Below are positions 42,874 to 51,053 of a DNA stretch of 64,000 nt, piece after piece. The DNA is from JAGNRR01 sp964389575 (GTDB lineage: Bacteria > Bacteroidota > Bacteroidia > Chitinophagales > Chitinophagaceae): the NCBI GenBank assembly GCA_964389575.1, contig CAYMFF010000005.1, positions 5,631-69,630 on the forward strand, in the 5' to 3' direction. The notes beneath the pieces were generated by a model that worked only from the letters and a program-made list of their open reading frames with translations, was not told the DNA's origin and ran no database searches. A program made the position numbers and the translations under genes. The number at the start of each line of letters is the position of its first letter. Position 1 is the first letter of the stretch.

Positions 42874-44991
42874 CTAATAGGTCAGACTCACACTTCGATT
42901 ATCATTTATATCTGCTCGCTTACGCAAGGCTACAGGTATTAACTGTTCTGCGCTGTTTTTATATTGACCTTCTACTTGCATACGCTCCATTTGAGGAATA
43001 CGCGGTGCACCTTTCACATCGTCTGAAACATTTTTTACCATGATATAATAAACACCGCCTTGACCTGAAATAGGTCCGCTTACTTTGTTTACATTTTTCT
43101 TATTAACCGCTGCAGCTAACACCTTGGCTTCATAACCTAAATCTGGATTACTCATACCCATCATTTTAACGGAGTCCGATGTTTTAACTTCTGTATTATA
43201 AGCTGTTGCAACAGATTGAAGATTTGTTGGATTACCAACCTTCTTCTTTACTATTTCAACTTGTTTTTGTTTTCTGATATCAGCTTCTATTTGTGGTCTA
43301 CTAGCAGCTACTGATGCCATATCACCTTTTTTATTTTTAGACGTTACACGAGCCACTACTAGTTTGTCATCAAACATCATAGCATTGGATATGGTTCCTA
43401 CTTCAGCCGTAAATGCCCAACGAACTAAATTACGCACGTTACCCAATCCTTGCACAACACCTTGCGTTCCGGTAATGCCTTGTGCTATTCTTTTATCCAT
43501 TCCCATTTTCTTGGCTGTGGCAGTATAACTTTTTTCATCTTTTGCTTTAGCCGTAAAATCACTTGCTTTTTGTTGCGCTTTGTTTAATGTTTCTTGGCTT
43601 GCTTCTAATAGCTTAGCAATCGTAGCTACTTTTATGTTTGGCTGAAATGCTTTTTGATCTGTAATTTTTACTACGTGATAACCATATTGAGATTTTACTA
43701 TTTTGCTGGCACCTGTGCTGCCCTGAAAAATAAATTCATTATGCTCTTTTGAGAAGCCCATTCCATTTGCTAAATAACCTATATCACCACCTTTAGCACC
43801 TGATTCCTTATCAGCACTTCTAGATTTTGCCAAAGCAGCAAAATCAGCACCTGCTTTCACTTGTTTTAAGATACTATCTGCTGATGCTTCAGCCTGAGCT
43901 TGCGTTAATGTTTCGCTTGGCTGGATTAAAATATGTGAAGAACGAACACTATCCGGCAACGACTTACGCTCTGTAATTTTACTTAAACGATAAGCACCTT
44001 TTTCATAATACGGTCCTACTAAAGACCCAACAGGAGCAGCAATCAAAGTAGCACTATTTTCACTTTTTAATGTTTTGGCATTATAAAAACTTTCGTCACT
44101 TAGTTCGTCCGTTTTATCACTTGCAAAATCATAAGGATCTGGGCTCGCTGCAAATGCTTCTTTTATTCTATTTAATTCTCCTAACGAATTAGCTGTATCA
44201 CCTGATGTTGGTATAATCGGAAAACTAACGTACTCCATGCTCACATTATCCTCTTGGGTTGTGAAGCTTGATTTACGTTTGCTCATGTAATTTTTTATTT
44301 CTTCATCAGTTACTTTTATCGTTGTTGCATCAATTGCATCATATGGAATCTTTACATAGGATAAACTAGCAGTCACAAATTGTTGTTTGGCCATTTCGTC
44401 CATCATAAACTTCGGAGAATAAATACCATTTTTAATCATGGCAACATATTTATTCACTTTACGTTGTTTCATTAATTGTGACTTGAAATTTCCCCAACTC
44501 GTCTTCATACTAATATCTTCTCCCTGCATTACTTGCTGCTCATATTGAATCACACGGTTTGGATCAAAGATTCCTGTTTTGGGATCGGTGAAGTTTTGTT
44601 TTACTACTGGATCCGCATTCATAGAAGTAAACATTGAGTTTCTTTCTTTCTCAGTTACACTTAATCCTAATAATTCACTCTCTTGGCTGATTAATACTTC
44701 ATTCAATTGCTGATTCCAGAATTGAGTTCTTATATTCTCTTCTTCTTCTGGCGTATAATTTTCTTTGCCCTGGTTTTGCTTCACGGCTTGCTCATATTCT
44801 TGGAGTTCTTGGCTGTATTTGGTCGTTTCCATTCGCTGACCATTTACATCCGCCACTAGCATTCTATCGGCTCTGAAAAGTTCTCCAACATTTTGAAATG
44901 AGTCCATGAATATAAAGGCTACCAATGCTAATATTAGCAAAATGGTCACTACTACACTTCCTTTTCCTCTTAGGGTTTGAATTACTGACAT
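42874..44991 (-). CDS. PpiD-like periplasmic peptidyl-prolyl isomerase (SurA/PpiC domains)
   Basis: 705 residues from MSVIQTLRGKG at 44991. One N-terminal membrane helix (about 12-31) anchors it to the inner membrane with the rest in the periplasm. A SurA-N-like domain (about 35-230) is followed by a parvulin domain (about 350-450; SHILIQPS, AKSRSADKESGAKGGDIGYL) and a C-terminal helical part. Assists folding of exported proteins. A near-ideal promoter precedes it. Confidence 0.92.
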   Translation of the reverse strand: MSVIQTLRGKGSVVVTILLILALVAFIFMDSFQNVGELFRADRMLVADVNGQRMETTKYSQELQEYEQAVKQNQGKENYTPEEEENIRTQFWNQQLNEVLISQESELLGLSVTEKERNSMFTSMNADPVVKQNFTDPKTGIFDPNRVIQYEQQVMQGEDISMKTSWGNFKSQLMKQRKVNKYVAMIKNGIYSPKFMMDEMAKQQFVTASLSYVKIPYDAIDATTIKVTDEEIKNYMSKRKSSFTTQEDNVSMEYVSFPIIPTSGDTANSLGELNRIKEAFAASPDPYDFASDKTDELSDESFYNAKTLKSENSATLIAAPVGSLVGPYYEKGAYRLSKITERKSLPDSVRSSHILIQPSETLTQAQAEASADSILKQVKAGADFAALAKSRSADKESGAKGGDIGYLANGMGFSKEHNEFIFQGSTGASKIVKSQYGYHVVKITDQKAFQPNIKVATIAKLLEASQETLNKAQQKASDFTAKAKDEKSYTATAKKMGMDKRIAQGITGTQGVVQGLGNVRNLVRWAFTAEVGTISNAMMFDDKLVVARVTSKNKKGDMASVAASRPQIEADIRKQKQVEIVKKKVGNPTNLQSVATAYNTEVKTSDSVKMMGMSNPDLGYEAKVLAAAVNKKNVNKVSGPISGQGGVYYIMVKNVSDDVKGAPRIPQMERMQVEGQYKNSAEQLIPVALRKRADINDNRSVSLTY

Positions 44992-45015
44992 ATTGTACAC
45001 AAAATTTAAGGTTCG

Positions 45016-45046
45016 CAAAAATAGGGGTTTTGTACATTCTTATCAA
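45016..45046 (-). promoter_or_regulatory. Promoter of the PpiD-like gene
   Basis: Minus strand: TTG (45046-45044), 20 bases, TATTTTTG (45023-45016), then 24 bases to the ATG. Ideal spacing for the Bacteroidota -33/-7 promoter. Confidence 0.75.
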
Positions 45047-45415
45047 AGATTCTTAACTCACAATATGGTTAAATTACGGTGTACTTTTTATGAATAACTT
45101 TCTCTTTTTAGCTTTATTCTCCCAGTTATGAACCAAAATGAATTTCTACTACGACTATTTCCACATCCTAAGACCATGATTTTTTTGTTTATCATGATTA
45201 ATAACATCCGTAAGATATTGTTATTAATAGAGTCAAATAGTAAGTCTAAGTGACACATTACTTGTTTATTACATTGGTACTTGATTGTGGATAGCTGTTT
45301 AGAAATTAGTTTCCCACGAATTCACAGCCCTAATAGTAACAATAAGTATTTTTTAAAAAAGAAATTTATTAATAGTGAGAAGGTTGAAAAGCTGTATAAA
45401 TGACAAAAATCAATC

Positions 45416-45444
45416 TTGCAGTTAGTGATTTGATTCTATATTTG
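45416..45444 (+). promoter_or_regulatory. Promoter of the DUF6029-like gene
   Basis: TTG (45416-45418), 18 bases, TATATTTG (45437-45444), nine bases before the ATG at 45454. It overlaps a possible longer reading frame start at 45400, which is therefore rejected. Confidence 0.6.
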
Positions 45445-45453
45445 GTAACGCAT

Positions 45454-47079
45454 ATGAAAAAATTAGTAGTATTTATTTCTTGCTGTTTGGCTTTTATTTT
45501 TAATAATTTGGATATAAAAGCTCAGGGAAGACTATCAGGAGATATTATGACCAACGTTAACTTTTATCAAAGAGATACCAATATTGGTGCTTTTGATAAT
45601 AATCTATATGATAATTATCTAAGCGGAGGAGAAGTTTGGTTAGGGTTGCGTTATTCAGATAATAAAGGTTTCTCTGCCACGGTGCGATTTGATGGTTTTC
45701 AGAATACGAATTTATTAAATCCTACATCTGCTTATAGTGCTGCAGGTATTGGTGCATTTAATTTTACAAAAGAATATAAAAAATTGACTATATCCGCTGG
45801 TCATATTTATGATCAAATAGGAACCGGTATTCTATGGAGAGCATATGAAGACAGAGGTTTATTGATAGATAATGCTTTATTCGGTTTAAAATTAAAATAT
45901 CAAATCAATGATAATTTAAAAGTAAAGGGCTTTACGGGTCAGATAAAACGGAGAGGAGAATTCACAAGATATGAGCCAATCGTAAAAGCAATTAATATAG
46001 AAGGAGATTTTGCCGTAGGGGAAAAAGGATATAACACTATGGGAATTGGAGGACTAGACAGAACCATGGACCAAGCAAGTATTGCTGGTGTAGTAAATAG
46101 TGTAAATGGTTTGGACAGTGCAGATCGTTTTACGCCTAAATACAATACCTATGGAGGAACTTTTTATAATACGTTGAATTATGGAGCTTTCACTTGGTAT
46201 ATAGAAGCTGCCGCAAAAACAGAAGAAGCAATTGCTTTTAATGCAGAAGATATTTATAATGCAGCAGGTACTTCAGTTTATTCATCGTTGGGTTTCGCAA
46301 TTAATAAATTAGGAATTAATGCGGCCGTAAAAAGAACAGAGAATTTTGTGATGCGAACATCGCCTAATGAAACAGCATTAAATGGATTGTATAATTGGCA
46401 ACCGATTATAGCGAATATTCGCGTACAACGAGTAATAGCACGATATAGTCCACAATCACAAGATGTAAGCGAACAAGCTGCCAATATTAATGTTTTTTAT
46501 AATCCTACCGATAAGTTGGGTATTAACCTGAGTTATACTCATATTAATACTTTAGAAGATAATATTTTTCCTGAGCCTACCAAATTATTTAGAGAAGTAT
46601 GGGGTGAAATAGAATATAGAGGTTGGAAAAATTTTATAGTGCATTTGGGAGCTCAATACATGGAGTATAATCAAGATTTATATCAGATAAAAGCCGGAGC
46701 ACCTATGGTATTTGCCTTCACACCTTTTACAGAAGTTGTCTATAAAATTGATAAAAAACATTCTATCCGATTCGAGGGGCAATACATGGAAACCAAACAA
46801 GATTACGGATCATGGTTATTTGGACTGTTAGAATATAATATATCGCCCAAATGGTCGTTTGCAGTAACAGATATGTATAATATGGCGCCTAGTGGAATTA
46901 ATGGTGATGGATTAGATCCAACGCATTATCCAAATATTTTTGTGGCCTACACAAAAGGACCTCATCGCTTTACAGGTCAGTATGTAAAACAAGTAGAAGG
47001 AATTAACTGTACGGGCGGTGTATGTCGTTTTGAACCAGCATTTAGTGGTTTTAAATTTGGTATGACATCTAGTTTCTAA
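45454..47079 (+). CDS. Outer-membrane beta-barrel protein, DUF6029-like
   Basis: 541 residues from MKKLVVFISCCLAFIF, a signal peptide ending near KAQG. The body is a long series of amphipathic beta-strands with aromatic girdles (ATVRFDGFQNTN, LTISAGHIYDQIGTGILW, IEYRGWKNFIVHLGAQYMEY, HRFTGQYVKQ) ending FKFGMTSSF, a typical barrel terminus with final Phe. I associate the size and the neighbouring Omp28 genes with DUF6029 proteins of Bacteroidota. Near the C-terminus INCTGGVCRFEP holds the Cys pair common in this family. Function unknown. Confidence 0.72.
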   Translation: MKKLVVFISCCLAFIFNNLDIKAQGRLSGDIMTNVNFYQRDTNIGAFDNNLYDNYLSGGEVWLGLRYSDNKGFSATVRFDGFQNTNLLNPTSAYSAAGIGAFNFTKEYKKLTISAGHIYDQIGTGILWRAYEDRGLLIDNALFGLKLKYQINDNLKVKGFTGQIKRRGEFTRYEPIVKAINIEGDFAVGEKGYNTMGIGGLDRTMDQASIAGVVNSVNGLDSADRFTPKYNTYGGTFYNTLNYGAFTWYIEAAAKTEEAIAFNAEDIYNAAGTSVYSSLGFAINKLGINAAVKRTENFVMRTSPNETALNGLYNWQPIIANIRVQRVIARYSPQSQDVSEQAANINVFYNPTDKLGINLSYTHINTLEDNIFPEPTKLFREVWGEIEYRGWKNFIVHLGAQYMEYNQDLYQIKAGAPMVFAFTPFTEVVYKIDKKHSIRFEGQYMETKQDYGSWLFGLLEYNISPKWSFAVTDMYNMAPSGINGDGLDPTHYPNIFVAYTKGPHRFTGQYVKQVEGINCTGGVCRFEPAFSGFKFGMTSSF

Positions 47080-47123
47080 CGCTTCGTCATATTTTTTTTA
47101 CAAAAAATTGTAGTAATAATTAG

Positions 47124-47131
47124 TAAATTTG
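47124..47131 (+). promoter_or_regulatory. -7 promoter box of the first Omp28 gene
   Basis: TAAATTTG, seven bases before the ATG at 47139. Confidence 0.45.
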
Positions 47132-47138
47132 AATAGTT

Positions 47139-48032
47139 ATGAGAAAAGAAATAAGAAATAGTTTAATGGCAATCGTGGCAGGATTTGCATTGTTGTTTTT
47201 TGCATCTTGCGAAGAGCAAGCTCCTCCTGGATTAGATTTAGGTGATACCAGAGTTGCAGATTCTAGTTATCTCACTTCAGTTGAAAATAAACAAGATAAA
47301 GTGATTTTAATAGAAGAGCTGACAGGAGTACAATGTGCGAATTGTCCAAAAGCGGCTAAGAATATTAAGACTATGAGTGATGCAAATCCAGGAAGAATAT
47401 TAGCGGTAGGAATGCATCCACCATTAGGAGGTGGTTTTACAGAACCGATACCTACAAAAAGTCAATACGATTTTCGTGTAGAAGAAGCGGATGAAGTGAT
47501 CGCTAAATTGGGAGGCTTAAGTGGTGGTTTACCATCAGGTTCTATTAATAGAGAACCGAAAACAGCCGGTGTAATTTTTGATAGTGATTATCCAGCTTGG
47601 GTTGGAAGAGTGAATCCATTACTAACAGAAACTACACCAGTTAATCTAAATTTGGAAGCAACTTATGATGCAGAAAACAATACGGGTGAATTAGTTGTAA
47701 AAGTAGCGTTGACCGAAAATATATCCGATGAAATTTTTCTTACTGCTTATGTGATAGAAGATGATATCGAAGATTATCAAGATGATGCAGGCGATAAAAA
47801 ATTGTATATGCATCAGCATGTATTTCGTTCAGCAATAACATCAGTTTCTGGTTCTAGTTTAAATTTTGCCGATAAAGTTGCGGGTCGAGTGCTGCAAAAA
47901 CGTATTGGTTACGAGGCAAACATTAGTGGCGTTAATGCTTGGAATTTGGATAATTGTAAAATTATAGCGTTTGTGCACAAGAGTGGAAACGATCAATCGA
48001 TTCTGCACGCAGCAAAAGTTTCGTTTAAATAA
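47139..48032 (+). CDS. Omp28-family outer-membrane lipoprotein, copy 1
   Basis: 297 residues. Lipoprotein signal with FASC, then EEQAPPGLDLGD, and a thioredoxin-like domain with CxxC in EELTGVQCANCPKAAK (about 64-79), as in Omp28 proteins of Porphyromonas and relatives. The C-terminal half is a beta-rich domain (LVVKVALTENISDEIFLTAYV, HVFRSAITSVSG). Probably exposed at the cell surface and possibly redox-active. It is followed by a terminator and a second copy at 48104 with about two-thirds identical residues by eye. Confidence 0.9.
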   Translation: MRKEIRNSLMAIVAGFALLFFASCEEQAPPGLDLGDTRVADSSYLTSVENKQDKVILIEELTGVQCANCPKAAKNIKTMSDANPGRILAVGMHPPLGGGFTEPIPTKSQYDFRVEEADEVIAKLGGLSGGLPSGSINREPKTAGVIFDSDYPAWVGRVNPLLTETTPVNLNLEATYDAENNTGELVVKVALTENISDEIFLTAYVIEDDIEDYQDDAGDKKLYMHQHVFRSAITSVSGSSLNFADKVAGRVLQKRIGYEANISGVNAWNLDNCKIIAFVHKSGNDQSILHAAKVSFK

Positions 48033-48054
48033 CAATATTTGTTCTTTCGAACTG

Positions 48055-48083
48055 AAGATCTCTTAACTAGGAGATCTTTTTTT
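48055..48083 (+). terminator. Terminator between the two Omp28 genes
   Basis: Perfect 8-bp stem AAGATCTC/GAGATCTT with an eight-base loop and a seven-T tail, 22 bases after the first stop. Confidence 0.85.
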
Positions 48084-48088
48084 ATTCG

Positions 48089-48096
48089 TAAATTTG
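48089..48096 (+). promoter_or_regulatory. -7 promoter box of the second Omp28 gene
   Basis: TAAATTTG, the same box and same seven-base distance to ATG (48104) as in the first copy, directly after the terminator. This supports the ATG at 48104 as the real start although it is out of frame with the body. Confidence 0.55.
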
Positions 48097-48103
48097 AAAG
48101 ACT

Positions 48104-48981
48104 ATGAAAATTCTAAACCTTTTACTTTGTGCTGTAATTTTTACAATTACTTTTTTTCTTGTCAGGAAAAAAAACCACCAGGTTTAGATCTAGGTGATAC
48201 TAACGAAGCAAATTCGAGTTATATAGCCACTTTAGAACCTAAACAAGATAAGGTAATTTTAATAGAGGAATTGACAGGTGTGCAATGTCAAAATTGTCCG
48301 AAAGCCGCAACAGCAATTAAGTCAATTAGTAATGCAAACCCAGGAAGAGTTTTGGCTGTAGCGATGCATCCTCCTTCAGGTAAAGGTTTTACTGAACCCA
48401 TTCCCAATAAAAGCAAATACGATTTTAGAGTAGATGTTATAGATGAAATTATTTCTTTTTTAGGTGGTCCTGATGGATATCCATGTGCTAGTTTGAATAG
48501 AAAAACCCAATCCAATAGTGCCATTATTATCAGATCACCTTTAACTTGGTTAGCTTTAGTAGAACCATTATTTTCAGAGAGTACTCCAGTAAATATTCAC
48601 CTACAAACTAGCTATGATGCTGAAAACAATACGGGAGAGTTAATTACCAAAATTGCGTTTACGGAAGATGTAAGCGATGAATTATTTATTACTGCCTATG
48701 TAATAGAAGATAAAATTATGGATTACCAAGATGATAGTGGCGACAAGGTCATGTATGAACACAATCATGTTTTCCGTAAAATACTTACCTCAGTATCGGG
48801 ATCATCTTTAAACTTTGCTGATAAAAAGGCCGGTACCGTTTTGCAAAAGCGCATCCCATTTGAAGCAAAGCTTGAAGGAGTAAATGCATGGAATTTAGAT
48901 AATTGTCACATAATTGCTTTTGTGCATAAGAGTGGAATTGACCAGTCTATATTGCAAGCAGCTCAAGTTTCATTTAAATAA
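48104..48981 (+). CDS. Omp28-family lipoprotein, copy 2, signal peptide out of frame
   Basis: The body matches copy 1 over its whole length (PPGLDLGDT, EELTGVQCQNCPKAAT, LNFADKKAGTVLQKR). The natural start ATG at 48104 encodes a signal peptide (MKILNLLLCAVIFTITFF) that reaches a run of seven T (48151-48157) one base out of frame with SCQEKKPPG. Eight T would restore a perfect lipoprotein signal; a -1 slip on T-TTT-TTT would do the same. Without it, only a TTG at 48094 opens the body frame, giving a poor signal peptide. Either a sequence error, a phase-variable or slipping gene, or a recent pseudogene. Confidence 0.8.
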
Positions 48982-49074
48982 ATAACGAGTGTTCCCCTTA
49001 GGATTTCGAAAGGAAGTCAAACATTTATGTGCATAGGGATGTTTATGCTTTGCGAGTATCAACATGAAATATAC

Positions 49075-49473
49075 TTATGTTTTCTCTTGACATAATTCTA
49101 TCAAAACACCATTGGTGTGTTTTGGATGAAGAAAGCAAACTAATTTATTATCAGCGCCATTTTTTGGTTTTTCATTCAGTAAAACAAATCCTTCATCGAT
49201 CAAGCGTTTCATTTCAGCTTCTATATCTTCTACATCAAAAGCTATGTGATGAATTCCTTCTCCTCGTTTATCAATAAACTTATTAATAACCCCATCGGCA
49301 ACATCTGCTACCAGTTCAATTTTATTTTCACCCGTTTTAAAAAATGCCGTTTCTACTGCTTCGCTTTCTACGGTTTCTTTTTTATAACAATCTGTATTGA
49401 GTAATTTTTCAAAAAGTGAAATACTAGTATTTAGGTTTTTAACCGCTATGCCGATGTGTTCAATTTTTTTCAC
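49075..49473 (-). CDS. mce: Methylmalonyl-CoA epimerase
   Basis: 132 residues, vicinal oxygen chelate fold. Interconverts (2R)- and (2S)-methylmalonyl-CoA in the propionyl-CoA to succinyl-CoA path. Two beta-alpha-beta modules with metal ligands in IEHIGIAVKNL, ETAFFKTGENKIELV and GIHHIAFDVEDI, and C-terminal GVLIELCQ. The start codon is GTG at 49473; a weak -7 box (TATTTTTA) ends four bases before it. The mutase genes are not in the window. Confidence 0.93.
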   Translation of the reverse strand: MKKIEHIGIAVKNLNTSISLFEKLLNTDCYKKETVESEAVETAFFKTGENKIELVADVADGVINKFIDKRGEGIHHIAFDVEDIEAEMKRLIDEGFVLLNEKPKNGADNKLVCFLHPKHTNGVLIELCQEKT

Positions 49474-49487
49474 CTTGTAAAAATATA

Positions 49488-49544
49488 AAACCTGTGAGGT
49501 TTATAGTTCACAAGTGCCATAAACCTCACAGGTTTAGTTTTTTT
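49488..49544 (+). repeat. Palindromic repeat element (self-complementary arms)
   Basis: Arms AAACCTGTGAGGTTTAT (49488-49504) and ATAAACCTCACAGGTTT (49519-49535) pair perfectly over 17 bases; each arm is itself a near-palindrome (AAACCT-gtg-AGGTTT). A run of seven T follows at 49538-49544. It could be a terminator for plus-strand transcripts or a REP-like intergenic repeat. Only this copy was noticed in the window. Confidence 0.7.
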
Positions 49545-49581
49545 GAGATTTTTATGACAATTACTCGCTTTATAGTCAAGG

Positions 49582-49608
49582 TTGATAAGGCTTTTGTCAA
49601 TACCTTTG
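49582..49608 (+). promoter_or_regulatory. Promoter of the cysteine desulfurase gene
   Basis: TTG (49582-49584), 16 bases (short), TACCTTTG (49601-49608). A leader of about 50 bases follows with a small hairpin CCCAAT/ATTGGG (49612-49631). Confidence 0.45.
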
Positions 49609-49660
49609 CATCCCAATTCATCAGGATTGGGTTAATCAATAACAATAAAAAAGTAGAGAT

Positions 49661-50875
49661 ATGGAATTGCCAATTTATTTAGACAATAACGCCACCACAC
49701 CTTGTGACCCAAGAGTAGTAGAAACCATGGTACCGTTTTTCACGCAAAACTTTGGTAATGCGGCAAGCCGAAATCATAGTTTTGGTTGGACAGCAGAAGA
49801 AGCAGTGGATTATGCCCGTGAGCAAGTTGCTCAATTGATTGGTGCTAATCCTAAAGAAATTATTTTTACCTCGGGTGCTACTGAGGCTGATAATTTGGCA
49901 CTGAAAGGAGTTGCAGAAATGTATGCCTCAAAAGGAAATCATTTTATCACAACCACTACAGAGCATAAAGCTGTGTTGGATACTTGTAAAGTATTGGAAA
50001 AAGAAGGTTGTGATGTGACGTATTTAGAAGTGCAGCGTGATGGAATGATTGACTTAGAAGCCTTGGAAGCAGCTATTACTCCAAAAACGGTTTGTATTGC
50101 GATAATGTATGCCAATAACGAAATTGGTACGGTGAATCCAATGAAAGAAATTGCAGCAATAGCAAAAAAACATGGTGTACTTGTGATGAGCGATGCCACT
50201 CAAGCGGTAGGTAAAATACCAGTAGATGTAAATGAAGATGGTATTGATTTAATGGCGTTTACTGCTCATAAAATGTACGGACCCAAAGGTGTTGGTGCTT
50301 TATTTGTTCGTCGTAAAAACCCTCGTGTAAAAGTGACGGCCCAAATGGATGGCGGTGGCCACGAGCGTGGAATGCGCAGTGGTACTTTAAATGTAACCGG
50401 GATTGTTGGTTTTGGTAAAGCGGCAGAATTGTGCCGTTTAGAAATGGAAAAAGATGCAGCTCATGTACGAGTATTGCGTGATAAGCTTGAGACGGAACTA
50501 ATGAAAATCGAAGAAGCTTACTTGAACGGTCACAAAGAAAATCGTTTGCCACATGTAACCAATATTTCTTTCAAACATGTAGAAGGTGAAGGGTTGTTAA
50601 TGGGAATTAATAAAGATATTGCATTGAGTAGCGGGAGTGCTTGTACTTCAGCTTCCTTGGAGCCTTCTTATGTTTTAAAAGCATTAGGACTAGGGGATGA
50701 TTTAGCACACAGTTCGTTGCGGTTTGGGTTAAGCCGATTTACCAAAGAAGAACAAATTGATCATGCCATAGAATTGGTAAGCAAAACCGTTCACAAACTT
50801 CGTGAGATGAGCCCACTTTGGGAAATGTATAAAGAAGGAATTGACTTAGACACGATTGAGTGGGCTGAGCATTAA
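49661..50875 (+). CDS. iscS: Cysteine desulfurase (IscS/NifS type)
   Basis: 404 residues, class V aminotransferase that takes sulfur from cysteine for iron-sulfur clusters and tRNA thiolation. PLP Lys in FTAHKMYGPKGVGALF (about 202), substrate-binding SSGSACTSASLEPSYVL with the persulfide Cys (about 327), and early YLDNNATTPCDPRV. The full long C-terminus marks it as IscS and not SufS. No iscU follows: the gene is monocistronic with a strong terminator. Leader unusually long for this window. Confidence 0.95.
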   Translation: MELPIYLDNNATTPCDPRVVETMVPFFTQNFGNAASRNHSFGWTAEEAVDYAREQVAQLIGANPKEIIFTSGATEADNLALKGVAEMYASKGNHFITTTTEHKAVLDTCKVLEKEGCDVTYLEVQRDGMIDLEALEAAITPKTVCIAIMYANNEIGTVNPMKEIAAIAKKHGVLVMSDATQAVGKIPVDVNEDGIDLMAFTAHKMYGPKGVGALFVRRKNPRVKVTAQMDGGGHERGMRSGTLNVTGIVGFGKAAELCRLEMEKDAAHVRVLRDKLETELMKIEEAYLNGHKENRLPHVTNISFKHVEGEGLLMGINKDIALSSGSACTSASLEPSYVLKALGLGDDLAHSSLRFGLSRFTKEEQIDHAIELVSKTVHKLREMSPLWEMYKEGIDLDTIEWAEH

Positions 50876-50896
50876 TTTAAGCAAGAATAAGTTTAT

Positions 50897-50926
50897 AAAG
50901 CACCCAGATACTATCTGGGTGCTTTT
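50897..50926 (+). terminator. Terminator of the cysteine desulfurase gene
   Basis: Perfect stem of 12 pairs (AAAGCACCCAGA with TCTGGGTGCTTT) with a five-base loop and trailing T run, 21 bases after the stop. Confidence 0.9.
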
Positions 50927-51053
50927 TTCGTTTAGCAAGGTAAACTCCTAAATACCTCAAAAAGTTTTACTTTGGTAATAAATCGGCATTTGTTAATGCT
51001 TGTAACTTTTAGATAAGTAAAACGATATACTTACAGAATAAATTAAATTGATC

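Larger units (their letters stand above)
44992..45453. other. Intergenic region between the PpiD-like and DUF6029-like genes
   Basis: About 460 bases without a supported gene. Besides the two flanking promoters I see a perfect inverted repeat ATTAATAAC/GTTATTAAT (45197-45205 and 45220-45228, 14-base spacer) and a nearby CATGAT/ATCATG dyad (45175-45180 and 45191-45196). These could be an operator for the outer-membrane protein gene. No hairpin-T-run terminator or tRNA is seen. Confidence 0.55.

Noticed and set aside
45272..45290. Second sigma-54-like sequence TTGGTACTTGATTGTGG
   Set aside because: The conserved GC at -12 is missing and C at -20s is T, so it fails the consensus.
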